In this document: one piece after another, positions 1 to 9,022 of the stretch
Position numbering within the stretch: the stretch's first letter is position 1
Layout of the letters: every line of letters begins with the position of its first letter
Position numbers and translations under genes: made by a program
Notes under the pieces: model-generated
Seen by the model: only the letters and a program-made list of their open reading frames with translations
What the model was told of the DNA's origin: nothing
The model's database searches: none
Source: a virus
Reading direction: 5' to 3' (one strand)
DNA length: 35,564 nt
Virus record (IMG/VR): IMGVR_UViG_3300048834_000273
Span: 1-35,564 of that record

Positions 1-599
1 GTTGATCTTGCCGTTGTCGCCCGAGGCGAGCGTGTCGCTGGCACCCGTCACCGTGACGGGGACGTTGAACAGCGGCACATACGTGGCAGACAGGTCGACC
101 CACTCGGTGTCGTAGTCGGTGCTCGAGCCCTTCGCCAGCACCTCCCCCGCCGCGCCACCGGCCGCCACGCCGGGGCCGGTCGCACCGGTCGCACCCGGGT
201 CTCCCTGCGGACCCTGCGGCCCGGTCGGACCCGGATCGCCCTGCGGACCCGTCGCCCCGGTCGCGCCAGGATCACCCTGCGGCCCGGTGGCGCCGGTCTC
301 GCCCTGGATCCCCTGCGGCCCCTGTGGACCCTCGGGGCCGGTCGCTCCGGTGGCGCCGGTCTCACCCTGCGGGCCGGTCTCGCCCTGCGCTCCTTGTGGT
401 CCCTGAGGACCCTCGGGCCCGGGCTCCCCCTGGATGCCCTGCGGCCCGGTCTCACCCTGTGCACCTTGCGCGCCCTGCGCGCCTTGCGGGCCCTGCGGGC
501 CGACGAGCGGGGTTGGTGAGCCCCACGCCCCGGCGGTCTTCGGGCCGTAGATCGTGTCCGCGGTCGTGTCGATGTAGAAGTCGCCGTTCGAGCCGAGGC
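1..599. repeat. Terminal overlap, left copy, with divergent middle
   Basis: Bases 1-127 are identical to 34984-35110, and 518-599 are identical to the last 82 bases of the window. Between them both copies encode Gly-X-Y repeats but differ by many substitutions and by 18 bp in length (37 versus 35 triplets). This is what overlapping ends of a circular assembly would give if they came from two population variants. A pair of tandem paralogues, each cut by the window edges, is less likely but cannot be excluded. Confidence 0.85.
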
Positions 600-741
600 C
601 CGACGACGGGGCACCGGCGCCGTTCAGGATCGTGTTCCCACCCCCACCGGTGCCGCCGGTGCCCGCGGGGCCGGGGGGTCCGGTCTCGATGATGTCGATC
701 GTCTGGTCGCCGGTGACGATGTCGATCTGGTACGTGCTCAC
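1..741 (-). CDS. Collagen-like tail fibre, N-terminal part (cut by window edge)
   Basis: The frame starts at GTG (741), overlaps the upstream stop as GTGA, and is open to base 1 (247 codons, no stop). Residues 1-35 form a short N-terminal region rich in Gly and Pro. A small domain follows with the motif [19 protein letters not shown], then about 37 uninterrupted Gly-X-Y triplets ([15 protein letters not shown]), then the start of a C-terminal beta-rich domain. Collagen-like triple-helical stalks are common in phage fibres and trimerise receptor-binding tips. The rest of the gene lies at 34983-34750 if the genome is circular; joining there keeps the frame and gives a protein of 324 residues. 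It sits between tail-tip genes and other adhesins, so a host-contact role is likely. Confidence 0.85.
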   Translation of the reverse strand, partial: MSTYQIDIVTGDQTIDIIETGPPGPAGTGGTGGGGNTILNGAGAPSSGLGSNGDFYIDTTADTIYGPKTAGAWGSPTPLVGPQGPQGAQGAQGAQGETGPQGIQGEPGPEGPQGPQGAQGETGPQGETGATGATGPEGPQGPQGIQGETGATGPQGDPGATGATGPQGDPGPTGPQGPQGDPGATGATGPGVAAGGAAGEVLAKGSSTDYDTEWVDLSATYVPLFNVPVTVTGASDTLASGDNGKIN

Positions 742-1076
742 TCGGTCACCACCTCACGGATCACGCAGGACCGCCACGGCACCAGCGTCGTGGTGACGCC
801 ACCGATCACCTGCTTCACGTCGAACACAGCGCGGCCCACGGTCAGATCGGCCGAGGCGGTCTCGTCGAGCACCAGGCGCACCTCGCCGTCAGCGGCGTCG
901 GTCGCGTCGACGGTGAACGTGGCGAGGAGGGCGCCGCCGGGTTCGTCACGGATCTCCGAGGCGAACGTGCGGGTCGACACGTCGACCTCGGTGTCCTTAA
1001 TGCTGTCGGTCCAGAAGCGGAGCACGATCGTGGTCTGCCGTCCGATCTCGACCGTCACCGGTGTCCGGGTGCTCAT
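738..1076 (-). CDS. Baseplate/tail-tip associated protein (beta-rich, BppU-like N-terminal type)
   Basis: This is a 112-residue protein with alternating beta-strand pattern, starting at ATG 1076 behind an AAGGGGG ribosome site. It reads like the small domain of phage baseplate or fibre-anchoring proteins that describe 'tRtf.seIrd..gg' strands and terminate in 'tLvpwr..viREVvt'. I place it as a structural protein at the tail tip, mainly from that fold pattern and from its place between minor tail genes and the collagen-like fibre, to which it is translationally coupled (GTGA). No catalytic motif is seen. Exact family not proven. Confidence 0.6.
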   Translation of the reverse strand: MSTRTPVTVEIGRQTTIVLRFWTDSIKDTEVDVSTRTFASEIRDEPGGALLATFTVDATDAADGEVRLVLDETASADLTVGRAVFDVKQVIGGVTTTLVPWRSCVIREVVTE

Positions 1077-1090
1077 CGGGTCCCCCTTGT

Positions 1091-1816
1091 TCAGTCGGCC
1101 GGGCCGACGTCGTAGACGGCGATCCAGGCCAGGTCAGACGCCGACGCGAGCACGTCGACCGACGTCGATGCTCCGGCTTGCACCTGCAGCTTCAACGTGA
1201 CCGAGCCGGGGGTGAACTCGCGAGGCGAGATCGAGCCGTCCCACACGTCGATCACGAAGTCGCCGCCGCCCTCGATCTGCGCGCCACCGGCACCGAACGT
1301 GCCGATGTCGACGCCTTGGGCGAGGATGTTGCCGTAGCCGACGCAGCGGCCGGCGGTGTCGTACTGCACCTTGCAGTGGGCTCGGATCTCGTAGAGCCGG
1401 TCGGCTTCGGCGGTGAACACGAGGGTGACGATGTCGGCCGGGTCGGTGATGTTCAGCGTGTTCGTGTTCGCTGTCGCCTGCCCGATCAGCCCCTTCGGGT
1501 AGGCGGACAGATCGGGGACGAGGGTCTCCCAGCCTTCCCCGGTGTGCCCGTACCAGCCCTCCTCGGCGCCGGCGGTCACCCGTGCCAGGTCACCGTCAGC
1601 GGCGCCGGTCAGCGCGGCGAGGGTGGAGGCGGTGCGTGCCCGCGGGAACCGCCACACCACGTCGGATGCGGTCGAATCGTCGGACATCAGGATCTGCTGA
1701 TCGGAGGCGGTGAGCAGACCGTCGATCCATTCGGCGAGCGCCTGGATCTGCGCCGGGCCGTTCGGCGGGTCCGAGCCCTCCGGGTACGGTGCGCCCTTCG
1801 CGGTGGTGGTTGCCAT
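1091..1816 (-). CDS. Minor tail protein
   Basis: The product has 241 residues and starts at ATG 1816 behind GGAGG. Its N-terminus (ATTTAKGAPYPEGSDPPNGP then AQIQALAEWID) is a familiar opening for actinophage minor tail and fibre proteins. A middle segment, about residues 45-110, has the look of a small 'trimming' domain (GWYGHTGEGWETLV). The C-terminal 120 residues are beta-rich and resemble a jelly-roll or carbohydrate-contact domain. The gene lies directly downstream of the 895-residue tail protein and upstream of the baseplate-like gene. Probably part of the distal tail; the precise role is unknown. Confidence 0.65.
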   Translation of the reverse strand: MATTTAKGAPYPEGSDPPNGPAQIQALAEWIDGLLTASDQQILMSDDSTASDVVWRFPRARTASTLAALTGAADGDLARVTAGAEEGWYGHTGEGWETLVPDLSAYPKGLIGQATANTNTLNITDPADIVTLVFTAEADRLYEIRAHCKVQYDTAGRCVGYGNILAQGVDIGTFGAGGAQIEGGGDFVIDVWDGSISPREFTPGSVTLKLQVQAGASTSVDVLASASDLAWIAVYDVGPAD

Positions 1817-1828
1817 TCGGTCCTCCGG

Positions 1829-4516
1829 TCAGACGGTCGGCGGGTTCGGGGCGCCGGCCTCGAGCAGCGCCCACCACGTCGCGTTGTCGCCGAGCAGCTC
1901 GTCCCAGTCGGCCCAGGTGTCGACGACCTCGTCCCAGTCGAGGAACTGGGTGACCCGATCGAGGCCGTAGACGAGGTCCCACCGCTTGTTGACGTAGTCG
2001 ATGAAGTGGGTGACCCGTTCGATGCGGGCGATCTGGATCAGGTCAGGGCGGCCGGGCGGGTGGGCGACGACGCCGACGTGGTCGCCCGGGCGCAGGAGAC
2101 ACGACGCCCAGGGGACTCGGGCGTCGCGGGCCTGGATGCGCAGCTCGGGGATGAGGGTGCGCGGGATGCGACGATCGAGCAGGAGGGCGTCGGCGCGGGC
2201 TCGGGCGTCGGCCGGGTCGCCGAGCGTGGTGTCGAGCTCGAGGACGGTCGACGTTCGGTACTTCGTGGTCGCGTCGACGGCGGTGTGGATCTCGCCGGTG
2301 CCGCGCTTCACCTTCACGGTGGTGGCGAGACGGTCGATGCCGTAGGCGACGGAGGCGTCGACGACCGGGGCGCCGATCTGGCCGCGGGTGTCGAACCAGG
2401 CGACCACCGTCTCGGGGTCGGTCTGCCGGTAGAGCGGGATCCCGTCGGCGGTGAGGTCGACGGTGACCGTCGCGCCGTCGCCGTTGGCGCCCTTCACGAT
2501 GTGATCGAGGGCGGTGTCGGTGCCGGTGTCCGCCGGCGAGCACTCCGGCCAACCGGTACCGGACACGACGGAGTCGAGGCCGGCGTTCGTGCAGATCCGG
2601 GTGAACCGTTCGGCGGTGTCGTCGGTCGCCCACGGTTCCAGGCCGAGGGCGTAGATCTCGGCAGCGGTCGGCAGGCCGGTGGTCGACGTGTTCGACGCGA
2701 GGATCATCGACTGGATCAGGGCCGCTTCGTACATGTCGAGGGTGCGGTCCTGGGCGACGATGATCTCATCGAGGACGAGGGCGTCGGCGGTGGTGAACGT
2801 CTCGGTCCCGGCGGCGTTGGCGTCCATCGTCACCGTGTACGTCGTCGTGCCGGTGCGGGCGATCGTGATCAGGTGCGGCTGCCCGTCACCGACGTTCGAC
2901 ACGCCAGGCACCGTCCCGAGGTCGGTCTGCGCGCTGGACTCGACGCAGCGCCCGTAGATCTGTGCGAACTGGCCCGGGGTGGCGAGCACCTCGATCGCGT
3001 CGCCGCCGGCACCGGCGATCGACACCAGCACCGGGGCGCCGGAGACGCTGCCGGAGGTGTCGGAACGCCACGAGTCGATCGACACCCAGGCGTGCAACAC
3101 CCAGCGGGCCGCGTCGACGGTCACCGGGATGCTGGCCGTGACGTCCTCGCCGCCGAACCGGGTGCACTCCCGCGGTTCGAACGGGAGCATCGACTGCTGG
3201 GTTCGGACCGGCAACGACCAGGCACCGTCGGCGTCACCGACGATGTCCTCGATGATCGACCCGGGCGCCGAGAACGGCCAGACGTGCTTCACCGTCGTGT
3301 TCGCGCGCATCGTCTCGACGAGCGCCGACTCGAGCGGGGTCTGCGCCAGATCAGCCAGAGCGTCGACGAGCTCGATCTCCATCTCAGCCATGCCGAGGTT
3401 CCACGACGGCGTCATCCGATCCACCGACCCGACGAACAGCACGGATCCGGTGACGTCGTCGGCGTCCTCGAACACGGTGACCCTGATGCGGGTGTCCTTG
3501 TCGACGCCCGGCCCGTTGTCCCACCACGGCGACGTCGTGTTCGACGGGTCAAGCGCACCGCTGCGGTTGTCGAAGATGATCGTGCAGATCCCCGGCTCGA
3601 CCTCCTCGACCCGGGCGCGGGTGCCTTCCTCGACCGCGACCGACCGGACACAGCACACGCCATCGATGCGGGTCCACACCAGCTCATCCACGGGCGTCGA
3701 CCACGCCTGCGACAGTGCCGCCTCGACCGTCATCAACGGGGTGTCGCGGGCGGTGACCGGCGGGGTGAAGATCGGGCCCACCCGGGTCGTCCCGGCGGTG
3801 GCCGATTCGCCGGTGACGTCGAGGTTGACCTCGGCCTCGAGCACGGCGGCACCGATGCTGGTGGAGGTGCCGGTCGGGTCGATGTCGGTCGGCGGTGGCG
3901 GCGCTGAGATCGTGACGGCGTCGAGGCGGAACCCGTCATCGAACGAGGTGATCTCGTTCGATGCCTCGTTCTCGACGCTGATCTGGATCTCGACCGTGGC
4001 GTACAGGCCGTTGAAGGTGTCAGGGGTGACCAGCCCAGCCAACGTGTTCCACCCCGGCGACAGCACCGCGGCCAGGTCGGGGGCCTCCGGGATGATGAAC
4101 ACCCGATCCCCTGAGACGACGTCGCCGTACAGCAGGGCCGCGTAGAAGTTCGCGGTCGTGACCGACGGACCGAGCAGGTTGTCGAACAGTTCCTCGGGCA
4201 CCCAGAAGGCGAACGACACCACGACCGGGTCGGCGCTGTCGAGCAAGACCGGCCGGGACTGGAAGGCGGCGAGGATCTGATAGCCGTCGCCCGGGAAGCC
4301 CGGGTTCTTGAGTGACTGCGTGCCGTTGAACGCCTGGTCGTTGACGACGGTCAGGACGTTCCCGCCGCCAGGCAGCGATGTCGTCCAGTCGACCCAGCCG
4401 GCGGTGTCGAGCGACAGGTCGAAGCTCGAGGCCTGCCCGACGAGTGACGCCTCGATGTGCCTGGCGTCGCCGTCTTCAGTGATCCGGCGGTCCCCGCCCT
4501 CGGTGGTGCGAGTCAT
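1829..4516 (-). CDS. Large minor tail protein (tail tip / distal tail)
   Basis: This 895-residue protein is the largest in the window. Residues 20-215 form an N-terminal beta-sandwich like a carbohydrate-binding module. Around residues 290-345 is the actinophage tail-tip signature of an E-x-G-x-x-x-I-x-x-x-N-R-x-G-x-x-D-P-x-N type (EPGICTIIFDNRSGALDPSN). Residues 460-600 resemble a laminin G/concanavalin-like fold with 'YGRCVESSAQTDLG'. The C-terminal 250 residues match the general look of a tail-associated hub protein (Dit/Tal type, ending 'ERVTHFIDYVNKRWDLVYGLDRVTQFLDW', given here in part only as a pattern). It follows the tape measure and its small partners, the usual place for such hub proteins. 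Fold boundaries are estimates. Confidence 0.75.
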   Translation of the reverse strand: MTRTTEGGDRRITEDGDARHIEASLVGQASSFDLSLDTAGWVDWTTSLPGGGNVLTVVNDQAFNGTQSLKNPGFPGDGYQILAAFQSRPVLLDSADPVVVSFAFWVPEELFDNLLGPSVTTANFYAALLYGDVVSGDRVFIIPEAPDLAAVLSPGWNTLAGLVTPDTFNGLYATVEIQISVENEASNEITSFDDGFRLDAVTISAPPPPTDIDPTGTSTSIGAAVLEAEVNLDVTGESATAGTTRVGPIFTPPVTARDTPLMTVEAALSQAWSTPVDELVWTRIDGVCCVRSVAVEEGTRARVEEVEPGICTIIFDNRSGALDPSNTTSPWWDNGPGVDKDTRIRVTVFEDADDVTGSVLFVGSVDRMTPSWNLGMAEMEIELVDALADLAQTPLESALVETMRANTTVKHVWPFSAPGSIIEDIVGDADGAWSLPVRTQQSMLPFEPRECTRFGGEDVTASIPVTVDAARWVLHAWVSIDSWRSDTSGSVSGAPVLVSIAGAGGDAIEVLATPGQFAQIYGRCVESSAQTDLGTVPGVSNVGDGQPHLITIARTGTTTYTVTMDANAAGTETFTTADALVLDEIIVAQDRTLDMYEAALIQSMILASNTSTTGLPTAAEIYALGLEPWATDDTAERFTRICTNAGLDSVVSGTGWPECSPADTGTDTALDHIVKGANGDGATVTVDLTADGIPLYRQTDPETVVAWFDTRGQIGAPVVDASVAYGIDRLATTVKVKRGTGEIHTAVDATTKYRTSTVLELDTTLGDPADARARADALLLDRRIPRTLIPELRIQARDARVPWASCLLRPGDHVGVVAHPPGRPDLIQIARIERVTHFIDYVNKRWDLVYGLDRVTQFLDWDEVVDTWADWDELLGDNATWWALLEAGAPNPPTV

Positions 4517-4538
4517 TGCCTACCCCCCGGCTGCCCGG

Positions 4539-5147
4539 TCACGAGTTGCGGACGAGGTACCCGAAGGCGAGGCCGTAGCTGCCGGACAGCGTGTCCGGAG
4601 TTACCGAGCCGTAGCGCGAGACCCGCAGGATGAACCAGCCGGACGACGGTCGGTTCATCGAGCCGATGTCGATGTCGTGCCTGACCCCCGACCCGCGCGC
4701 AGTGACCGCCCCTGTCTGGGACAGGTTGTAATTGATGTTCTGTGTGCCGATCAGCGCGCTGTTGTCCGCGCCGATCGTTCTCGTTTCCGCCCCGATCGCC
4801 ACGTCGCCGGTAGCGCTTGACGTGTTGCGCCACACGAGCACCACGTCGAAGTTCCCCCACCCCGCAGGGACGTACACGTAACCGGCGATTGACTGCTCCG
4901 AGCCATCGGTGAACACCCACTGGCCGTCCGAGAAGATGCCGCCACGCGTCGGACTGCTGATGTACGGGTTGAAGCCGGTCAGGTCGATGGGGTGGATGGT
5001 TTCGCCGCCACCGAGCGCCGCCCCAAGGTCAGCGACGGTGATCGCCTTCGTTGTCGGCGTCCCCGCCAGGTCCGTGGTGACGGCAACGAGATCAGTCGGG
5101 TCGAGCGTCGACGTGGTCGGCAGCTCGGAGTCCTTCACGTCAGGCAT
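4539..5147 (-). CDS. Tail appendage protein, function unknown
   Basis: The product has 202 residues from ATG 5147. The first 50 residues (PDVKDSELPTTSTLDPTDLV, then AVTTDLAGTPTTKAITVADL) are the common leader of phage fibre proteins that anchors to the baseplate. The rest is a beta-rich domain of about 145 residues with many Ser, Thr and Gly and no cysteine, consistent with a host-contact domain. The stretch is somewhat less GC-rich than its neighbours by eye, as often seen for exchanged receptor-binding domains. No enzyme motif is visible. Likely a short fibre or an auxiliary tip protein. Confidence 0.6.
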   Translation of the reverse strand: MPDVKDSELPTTSTLDPTDLVAVTTDLAGTPTTKAITVADLGAALGGGETIHPIDLTGFNPYISSPTRGGIFSDGQWVFTDGSEQSIAGYVYVPAGWGNFDVVLVWRNTSSATGDVAIGAETRTIGADNSALIGTQNINYNLSQTGAVTARGSGVRHDIDIGSMNRPSSGWFILRVSRYGSVTPDTLSGSYGLAFGYLVRNS

Positions 5148-5151
5148 CGGG

Positions 5152-5511
5152 TCACGCCTCCGCAGTCACGGTGATCGACAGGGTGCGCAGGATCACCGTC
5201 GCACCGAGCGCCACCGGGACCGGTGACGCCGGGCGGGCGGTCGCCTTGAACGTCCCACCCGACGACGCCGTCCACAGGGTCACCGCTTCGATGGTGAACC
5301 CGGCCGATGCCTCCCACTCCGGGTTCGTCGTCGCCGCCACCACACCACCCGACCCGGCGCCGAGGGTCACCGCCTGACGGGTCGCGTCGACGGCGGTGAT
5401 CACGTTCGCCGTGCCCGACCCGCCGGGCTCACCGGAATGCAGCTGGACATGGGTGACACCGGCGAGCGCCGCGTCGACCGCCAGCGTTGCAGCGCTGCTG
5501 CTGAGTGCCAT
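5152..5511 (-). CDS. Small tail protein (HTADP-like family)
   Basis: A 119-residue protein from ATG 5511 behind a strong GAGGAGG site. It carries the 'VQLHSGEPGGSGTANV' segment near residues 22-37, equivalent to the 'vsLHtadPG..G.nev' motif of small phage tail proteins found next to the tape measure or fibre genes. The remainder alternates beta strands and ends in ILRTLSITVTAE. The position immediately after the tape measure gene (10 bp apart) supports a tail-tip or tail-tube structural role. The exact partner is not known. Confidence 0.6.
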   Translation of the reverse strand: MALSSSAATLAVDAALAGVTHVQLHSGEPGGSGTANVITAVDATRQAVTLGAGSGGVVAATTNPEWEASAGFTIEAVTLWTASSGGTFKATARPASPVPVALGATVILRTLSITVTAEA

Positions 5512-5521
5512 CAGATCCTCC

Positions 5522-7369
5522 TCACGCAGCCCGACGACGGAACGCCGGGCGACCAGTCACACGCTCACGGTCGACCATCTCGTCGACCACCACCCGGGCG
5601 ATCTCCCGCCCGTTCAACTGCACCGGCACCACGATCGTCCGGGAGTCCCGACCGGAGCCGACCGACACCCGCTCGAGGGGCGACACGCGCGCCCCGGCGT
5701 TCAGGTCGACGATCTCGGGCCCGGCTTCGCCGACGATCGCGAGGCCGCCACGGCGCACATCGCCGCCGTCGGCGAGCATCGGCAACTGCGGCAACCCGAC
5801 CCGGGTGCCGGCGATCCCGATCGCCATCGTCACCGGGTTGTTCGGCACGGTGAACGACAGCTTGTTCCAGGCGCCGATCACGAAGTTCAGCACCGACTTG
5901 AACGCCCCGATCAACATGTCCATCGCCGCCTTGTGGCCTTCCACCAGCCAGTCCCAGAACCCGGAGAACCAACGCTTGATCGTGTCCCAGTTCCGCACGA
6001 TCACGTACGTCGCCGCCAGCGCAGCGATCGCCGCCGCCGCATACGGGCCGAGCGCCGCCATCGACCCGAGCAGACCACCAGCACCACCAGCAGCTCCGAG
6101 CGCACCACCACCCTTCAGCAGGAGCAGCAGCACACCGAACTCCTTCGCCACCGGCGCGACCGCGGAGCCGAGGCCGAGCATCATGTACGCGGCATCGTCG
6201 AGGCCGGCCGGCAGCGAGTCGATCAGGGGGACGAGCTTCTCCGACATGGAGACCACCCAGTCCTCCATCCCCCGCTTGGCTTCCTCGACCCGCGTGGAGA
6301 GGTTGTCGTTGAGGACGTCGCCGAGCTGCTCGGACTTCCCGGTCACGTCGGGCAGGGTCGTGCCGGCCATCAGCTGCAGCAGCTCGTTGACCTTCGCCCC
6401 GTCCCCGGAGATGTCCTCGAACGGGGCGCCGAACAGAGCGACCGCTGCGGCGGACTGGGCGGCCGGATCAGGGATCGCGAGGAGACCGGCGACGATCTCG
6501 TTGAACGCCATCCGAGCATCCACACCACCGGCGAGGATGCGGGCCCGCATCGACTCCGCAGACATCCCCATCGCGTCGTACGCGTCAGCGGTCCCGGCCG
6601 ACATGTCGGCGGCACGGATCCGGAGCTCCTTCACGGAGTCGCCGAGCTTGTCGATCATGTACGTGCCACCGGCAGCAGCACCGGACAGCATCCCGATCGC
6701 CTCTTCGCCGGTGAACCCGAGACCGGCGAAGAACTGGCTGTACTCGTGCACGGCGTCGGACAGCTCGTCGCGCATCGCCGGACCAGCAGCCTGGGCGCCG
6801 GCGACCATCAGGTCGAAGGCGTGCGTCGCAGAGCGGGCCAGACCGGAGTCCATCAGGACGGCGACGTTGCGGGTCGCCGTCATCACGTCGGTGTCCATCG
6901 CCGTCGAGAAGTTGAGGGCCTTCTGAGTCATCGACTCAAGCGACTCCTCGGACGCCGAACGCATCCCGGGGATCGTCCCCATCACCGACTCGACGGCCCG
7001 GTTCACCTCGTCCATCGACTCGCCCCACGCCCCGGCGTACACGTCGGCAGCAGCACGACCAGCGGTGGCGGCCTGAGACTCCGACAGGCCGAGGGATGCG
7101 GCGAGCCGGTCGTTGCCAACCTCGCGCTGCATCGCCTCACCGAACCCGGCAGCGAGCGCCACACCGGCGGCCGCGCCGGCGACCTTGGCGGCGTTCGCGA
7201 TGCCGTCCCGGTTCGACTCGATCGCCTTCTCAGCGCCCTCGGTGAACGCCTCCCCGGTCTCCTTGCCCTCCTTGCGAGCGATCCCCTCAGCCTCGTTCAG
7301 CTGCTTCTTGAACCGGTTCAGACCGACGACGAGACCGAACGATGCGGACCCGATCTCATTGCTCGCCAT
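5522..7369 (-). CDS. Tape measure protein
   Basis: The product has 615 residues, and tape measure length sets tail length at roughly 0.15 nm per residue, predicting a tail of about 90 nm. It starts with a predicted coiled-coil region (residues 10-50), followed by a TP901-type helical minor-tail domain with FAGLGFTGEEAIGMLSGAAA around residues 215-235. A hydrophobic segment with many Ala, Gly and Leu lies around residues 390-445 and a conserved terminal region carries ADGGDVRRGGLAIVGEAGPE, typical of siphovirus tape measures. The start (ATG 7369) lies 14 bp inside the end of the tail-chaperone frameshift ORF, as usual. Confidence 0.93.
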   Translation of the reverse strand: MASNEIGSASFGLVVGLNRFKKQLNEAEGIARKEGKETGEAFTEGAEKAIESNRDGIANAAKVAGAAAGVALAAGFGEAMQREVGNDRLAASLGLSESQAATAGRAAADVYAGAWGESMDEVNRAVESVMGTIPGMRSASEESLESMTQKALNFSTAMDTDVMTATRNVAVLMDSGLARSATHAFDLMVAGAQAAGPAMRDELSDAVHEYSQFFAGLGFTGEEAIGMLSGAAAGGTYMIDKLGDSVKELRIRAADMSAGTADAYDAMGMSAESMRARILAGGVDARMAFNEIVAGLLAIPDPAAQSAAAVALFGAPFEDISGDGAKVNELLQLMAGTTLPDVTGKSEQLGDVLNDNLSTRVEEAKRGMEDWVVSMSEKLVPLIDSLPAGLDDAAYMMLGLGSAVAPVAKEFGVLLLLLKGGGALGAAGGAGGLLGSMAALGPYAAAAIAALAATYVIVRNWDTIKRWFSGFWDWLVEGHKAAMDMLIGAFKSVLNFVIGAWNKLSFTVPNNPVTMAIGIAGTRVGLPQLPMLADGGDVRRGGLAIVGEAGPEIVDLNAGARVSPLERVSVGSGRDSRTIVVPVQLNGREIARVVVDEMVDRERVTGRPAFRRRAA

Positions 7370-7697
7370 CAGTCACCCCTCGGGTCTGTGCGTTGAGCCG
7401 GGCCTTCATCGCTTCCACCCGCGGCTTGAGTTCCCGCAGGCGTTCCTTACCGATCGGGCCCATCTTCGGGGCGGTCGAGCGGCGCAGATAGGTCCGCAAC
7501 GGCTTCAACCGCTTCTGACGGGAGAACGCTGCGACGTGCCACGCCAACGCCACCTGATCATCGAGCGTGACCCGGCGCTGCTCTCGGGCAGCGTCGATGA
7601 TCCTGATCCCCTCGACGGGGGTCAGGGTCCAGGCGGCGGCAGGGTCGACACCGGCGACGTGGAGCTGGGCGACCCACTGCCCCCAGTCCCATTCGCT
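7356..7697 (-). CDS. Tail assembly chaperone, downstream (T) part, reached by -1 frameshift
   Basis: This frame is open from well above 7697 to its TGA at 7356 and lies -1 relative to the upstream chaperone gene. From about 7697 it reads SEWDWGQWVAQLHVAGVDP and continues to LKPRVEAMKARLNAQTRG. It has no good start with a ribosome site; an internal GTG at 7553 would give only 65 residues. Lambda-like phages make a G and a longer G-T chaperone by ribosomal slippage directly upstream of the tape measure gene, and this arrangement fits. The slip site is not certain: a G5 run at 7680-7684 is a candidate, but it is not a classical heptamer. Left boundary of the T part is therefore approximate. Confidence 0.65.
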   Translation of the reverse strand, partial: SEWDWGQWVAQLHVAGVDPAAAWTLTPVEGIRIIDAAREQRRVTLDDQVALAWHVAAFSRQKRLKPLRTYLRRSTAPKMGPIGKERLRELKPRVEAMKARLNAQTRGVTDGEQ

Positions 7698-8152
7698 GCC
7701 GCTGCCGCTGCCGCCCGGAGAGGGTCCACCGGCGACGGTTCCCCAGCCGCCCGTGCCATCTCGTCGAGCTCGTCGGTGCGCTTGCGGAACGGGGCCGACA
7801 ACTGGATCAGGCCGAGCGCCGCCCCGTACGCCTGGTCCAGGCCGAGGTCGTCCACGAGGTCGTACCCGTCGTCGATCGTGTACTCCGGCCCCGGGAGCCG
7901 CTCAAGCCGCCGGTAGTTCTCGATCCCCGCCCACAACGTGGCGGCGACGTCGCGCACCGACATCGACGGCCGGCCACCACCCTCACCCATCTGGGCGATG
8001 TCGACGACGTAGCCCTGCCAGATCTCGTCGACCTTGCGACCGGTCGCCTCCTCCACCCACACCATCGCCCGCGCCGAAAGCCGCCCGACGACATAGCCGC
8101 CGGACGACCTCGGGATCGCGAAATCCCCCTGGTGCGGGTTGACCGCCGTCAT
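7622..8152 (-). CDS. Tail assembly chaperone, upstream (G) protein
   Basis: A 176-residue protein that starts at ATG 8152, overlapping the tail tube stop (ATGA). The first 140 residues are mixed helical and include DIAQMGEGGGRPSMSVRDVA and a run of helices up to DELDEMARAA. The tail end is low-complexity: Ala-rich, then Gly/Ser/Pro-rich, ending PPPGP. It is the gene between tail tube and tape measure, where siphoviruses place the chaperone that coats the tape measure during tail assembly. The low-complexity end probably results from the dual-coding overlap with the shifted frame. Confidence 0.75.
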   Translation of the reverse strand: MTAVNPHQGDFAIPRSSGGYVVGRLSARAMVWVEEATGRKVDEIWQGYVVDIAQMGEGGGRPSMSVRDVAATLWAGIENYRRLERLPGPEYTIDDGYDLVDDLGLDQAYGAALGLIQLSAPFRKRTDELDEMARAAGEPSPVDPLRAAAAAAANGTGGSGSPSSTSPVSTLPPPGP

Positions 8153-8571
8153 CAGGCCAGCGCGCCGGAGATGGCGAGCTCGATCGACAGCGTGGTGGCG
8201 TCCTGATCGGGCGCCGACACGGTCAGACCGGTGATGGTCGCCAGCCCGGCCTCCTCCTCGGCGGCCGCCTTGTAGATCGCGACGGGGATCTGCAACCCGG
8301 TCTCGGCTGCCTTGCGGAGACCCTGCAGCGCCGTGGTCGGCGACGACACGATCTCGGGCCAGTCGTCGAGGCGGGACTCCGCCGAGATCGACCGCTCCCG
8401 GCGACCGGGGATGTTCGTCGCATCACCCGAGTCCTTGCACGACGTGTCGATCGCATCGACCGACAGCGAATACTCGAGCGACGTCTGGCAAGGCACAGCC
8501 TCCCAGTCCGGCGTCTCGGACGTCCCGACGTTCACGTACAGGAACAGCGCAGAGCCATTCATCACAGCCAT
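8152..8571 (-). CDS. Major tail tube protein
   Basis: About 139 residues using ATG 8571, which has GGAGG five bases upstream; TTG 8583 and ATG 8562 are alternatives. The sequence shows the tail-tube pattern: an N-terminal strand (SALFLYVNVG), then TSLEYSLSVDAIDTSCKDSG near residues 33-52, the 'd.tskds.....p..r.....' motif of TP901/HK97-type tail tube proteins, and a C-terminal beta segment. It is followed by the chaperone pair and tape measure and preceded by the tail terminator. Hexamers of this protein would form the tail tube. Confidence 0.88.
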   Translation of the reverse strand: MAVMNGSALFLYVNVGTSETPDWEAVPCQTSLEYSLSVDAIDTSCKDSGDATNIPGRRERSISAESRLDDWPEIVSSPTTALQGLRKAAETGLQIPVAIYKAAAEEEAGLATITGLTVSAPDQDATTLSIELAISGALA

Positions 8572-8611
8572 CACGGCCTCCAAGGGTTCAGGTGTTGCAG
8601 GGGTGGGGGAT

Positions 8612-9022
8612 CTAGAGCGACATCACCCGCACGTCGACCTCACGGCCGTACAGCGAGTCATCAGTCGGAGCGGGCGAGATCGAGCAGGTCGCCATGAACG
8701 CCGAGGTGTCGAGCCCGACCGGCTGCCGGTGGAGCAGGGTGCGGACCCGTTCGGTGATCGACTCGAGCGCCAACGTCGACCCGGTCGCCGCCGTGTAGCA
8801 GCGCACCGGCACCGTCACGTCCCGCCCGACAGCGTTCTTCGCGTCGTACGGTTCATCGACCACCACGTCGGCGACGACCGCGATGAACGGCAGACCGACG
8901 TCCTCGGGGACAGCGCCGTCACCGACGACGAGCACCGCCGGCGCCGACCGGTACGTCGACAGGAGCGCCGTCAACGTGGCATCGCCGGCGAGGCGTGCGG
9001 CGATGGTGGCCGCGACGTTCAC
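8612..9022 (-). CDS. Tail terminator / tail completion protein
   Basis: A 136-residue protein from GTG 9022, overlapping the upstream gene's stop (GTGA). The pattern is a short N-terminal helix (AATIAARLAGDATLTALLS), a 'vpedvglPFIAVVAD' strand, a central loop and a helix with LALESITERVRTLLH, typical of DUF3168/gpU-like tail terminator proteins. These cap the growing tail tube and join it to the head. Position directly before the major tail protein agrees. Confidence 0.75.
   Translation of the reverse strand: MNVAATIAARLAGDATLTALLSTYRSAPAVLVVGDGAVPEDVGLPFIAVVADVVVDEPYDAKNAVGRDVTVPVRCYTAATGSTLALESITERVRTLLHRQPVGLDTSAFMATCSISPAPTDDSLYGREVDVRVMSL

Noticed and set aside
1-600. Repeats in the collagen-coding region as a possible CRISPR array
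   Set aside because: The repeats are 9-base Gly-X-Y codon units in an open frame, without spacers or constant repeat units.
1061-3907. Very long plus-strand open frame (about 948 codons) opposite the tail genes, and similar long frames elsewhere
   Set aside because: Composition is a mirror of GC-rich codons on the minus strand (Arg, Gly, Val rich), with no domain pattern, while the minus-strand frames give clear phage proteins with ribosome sites.
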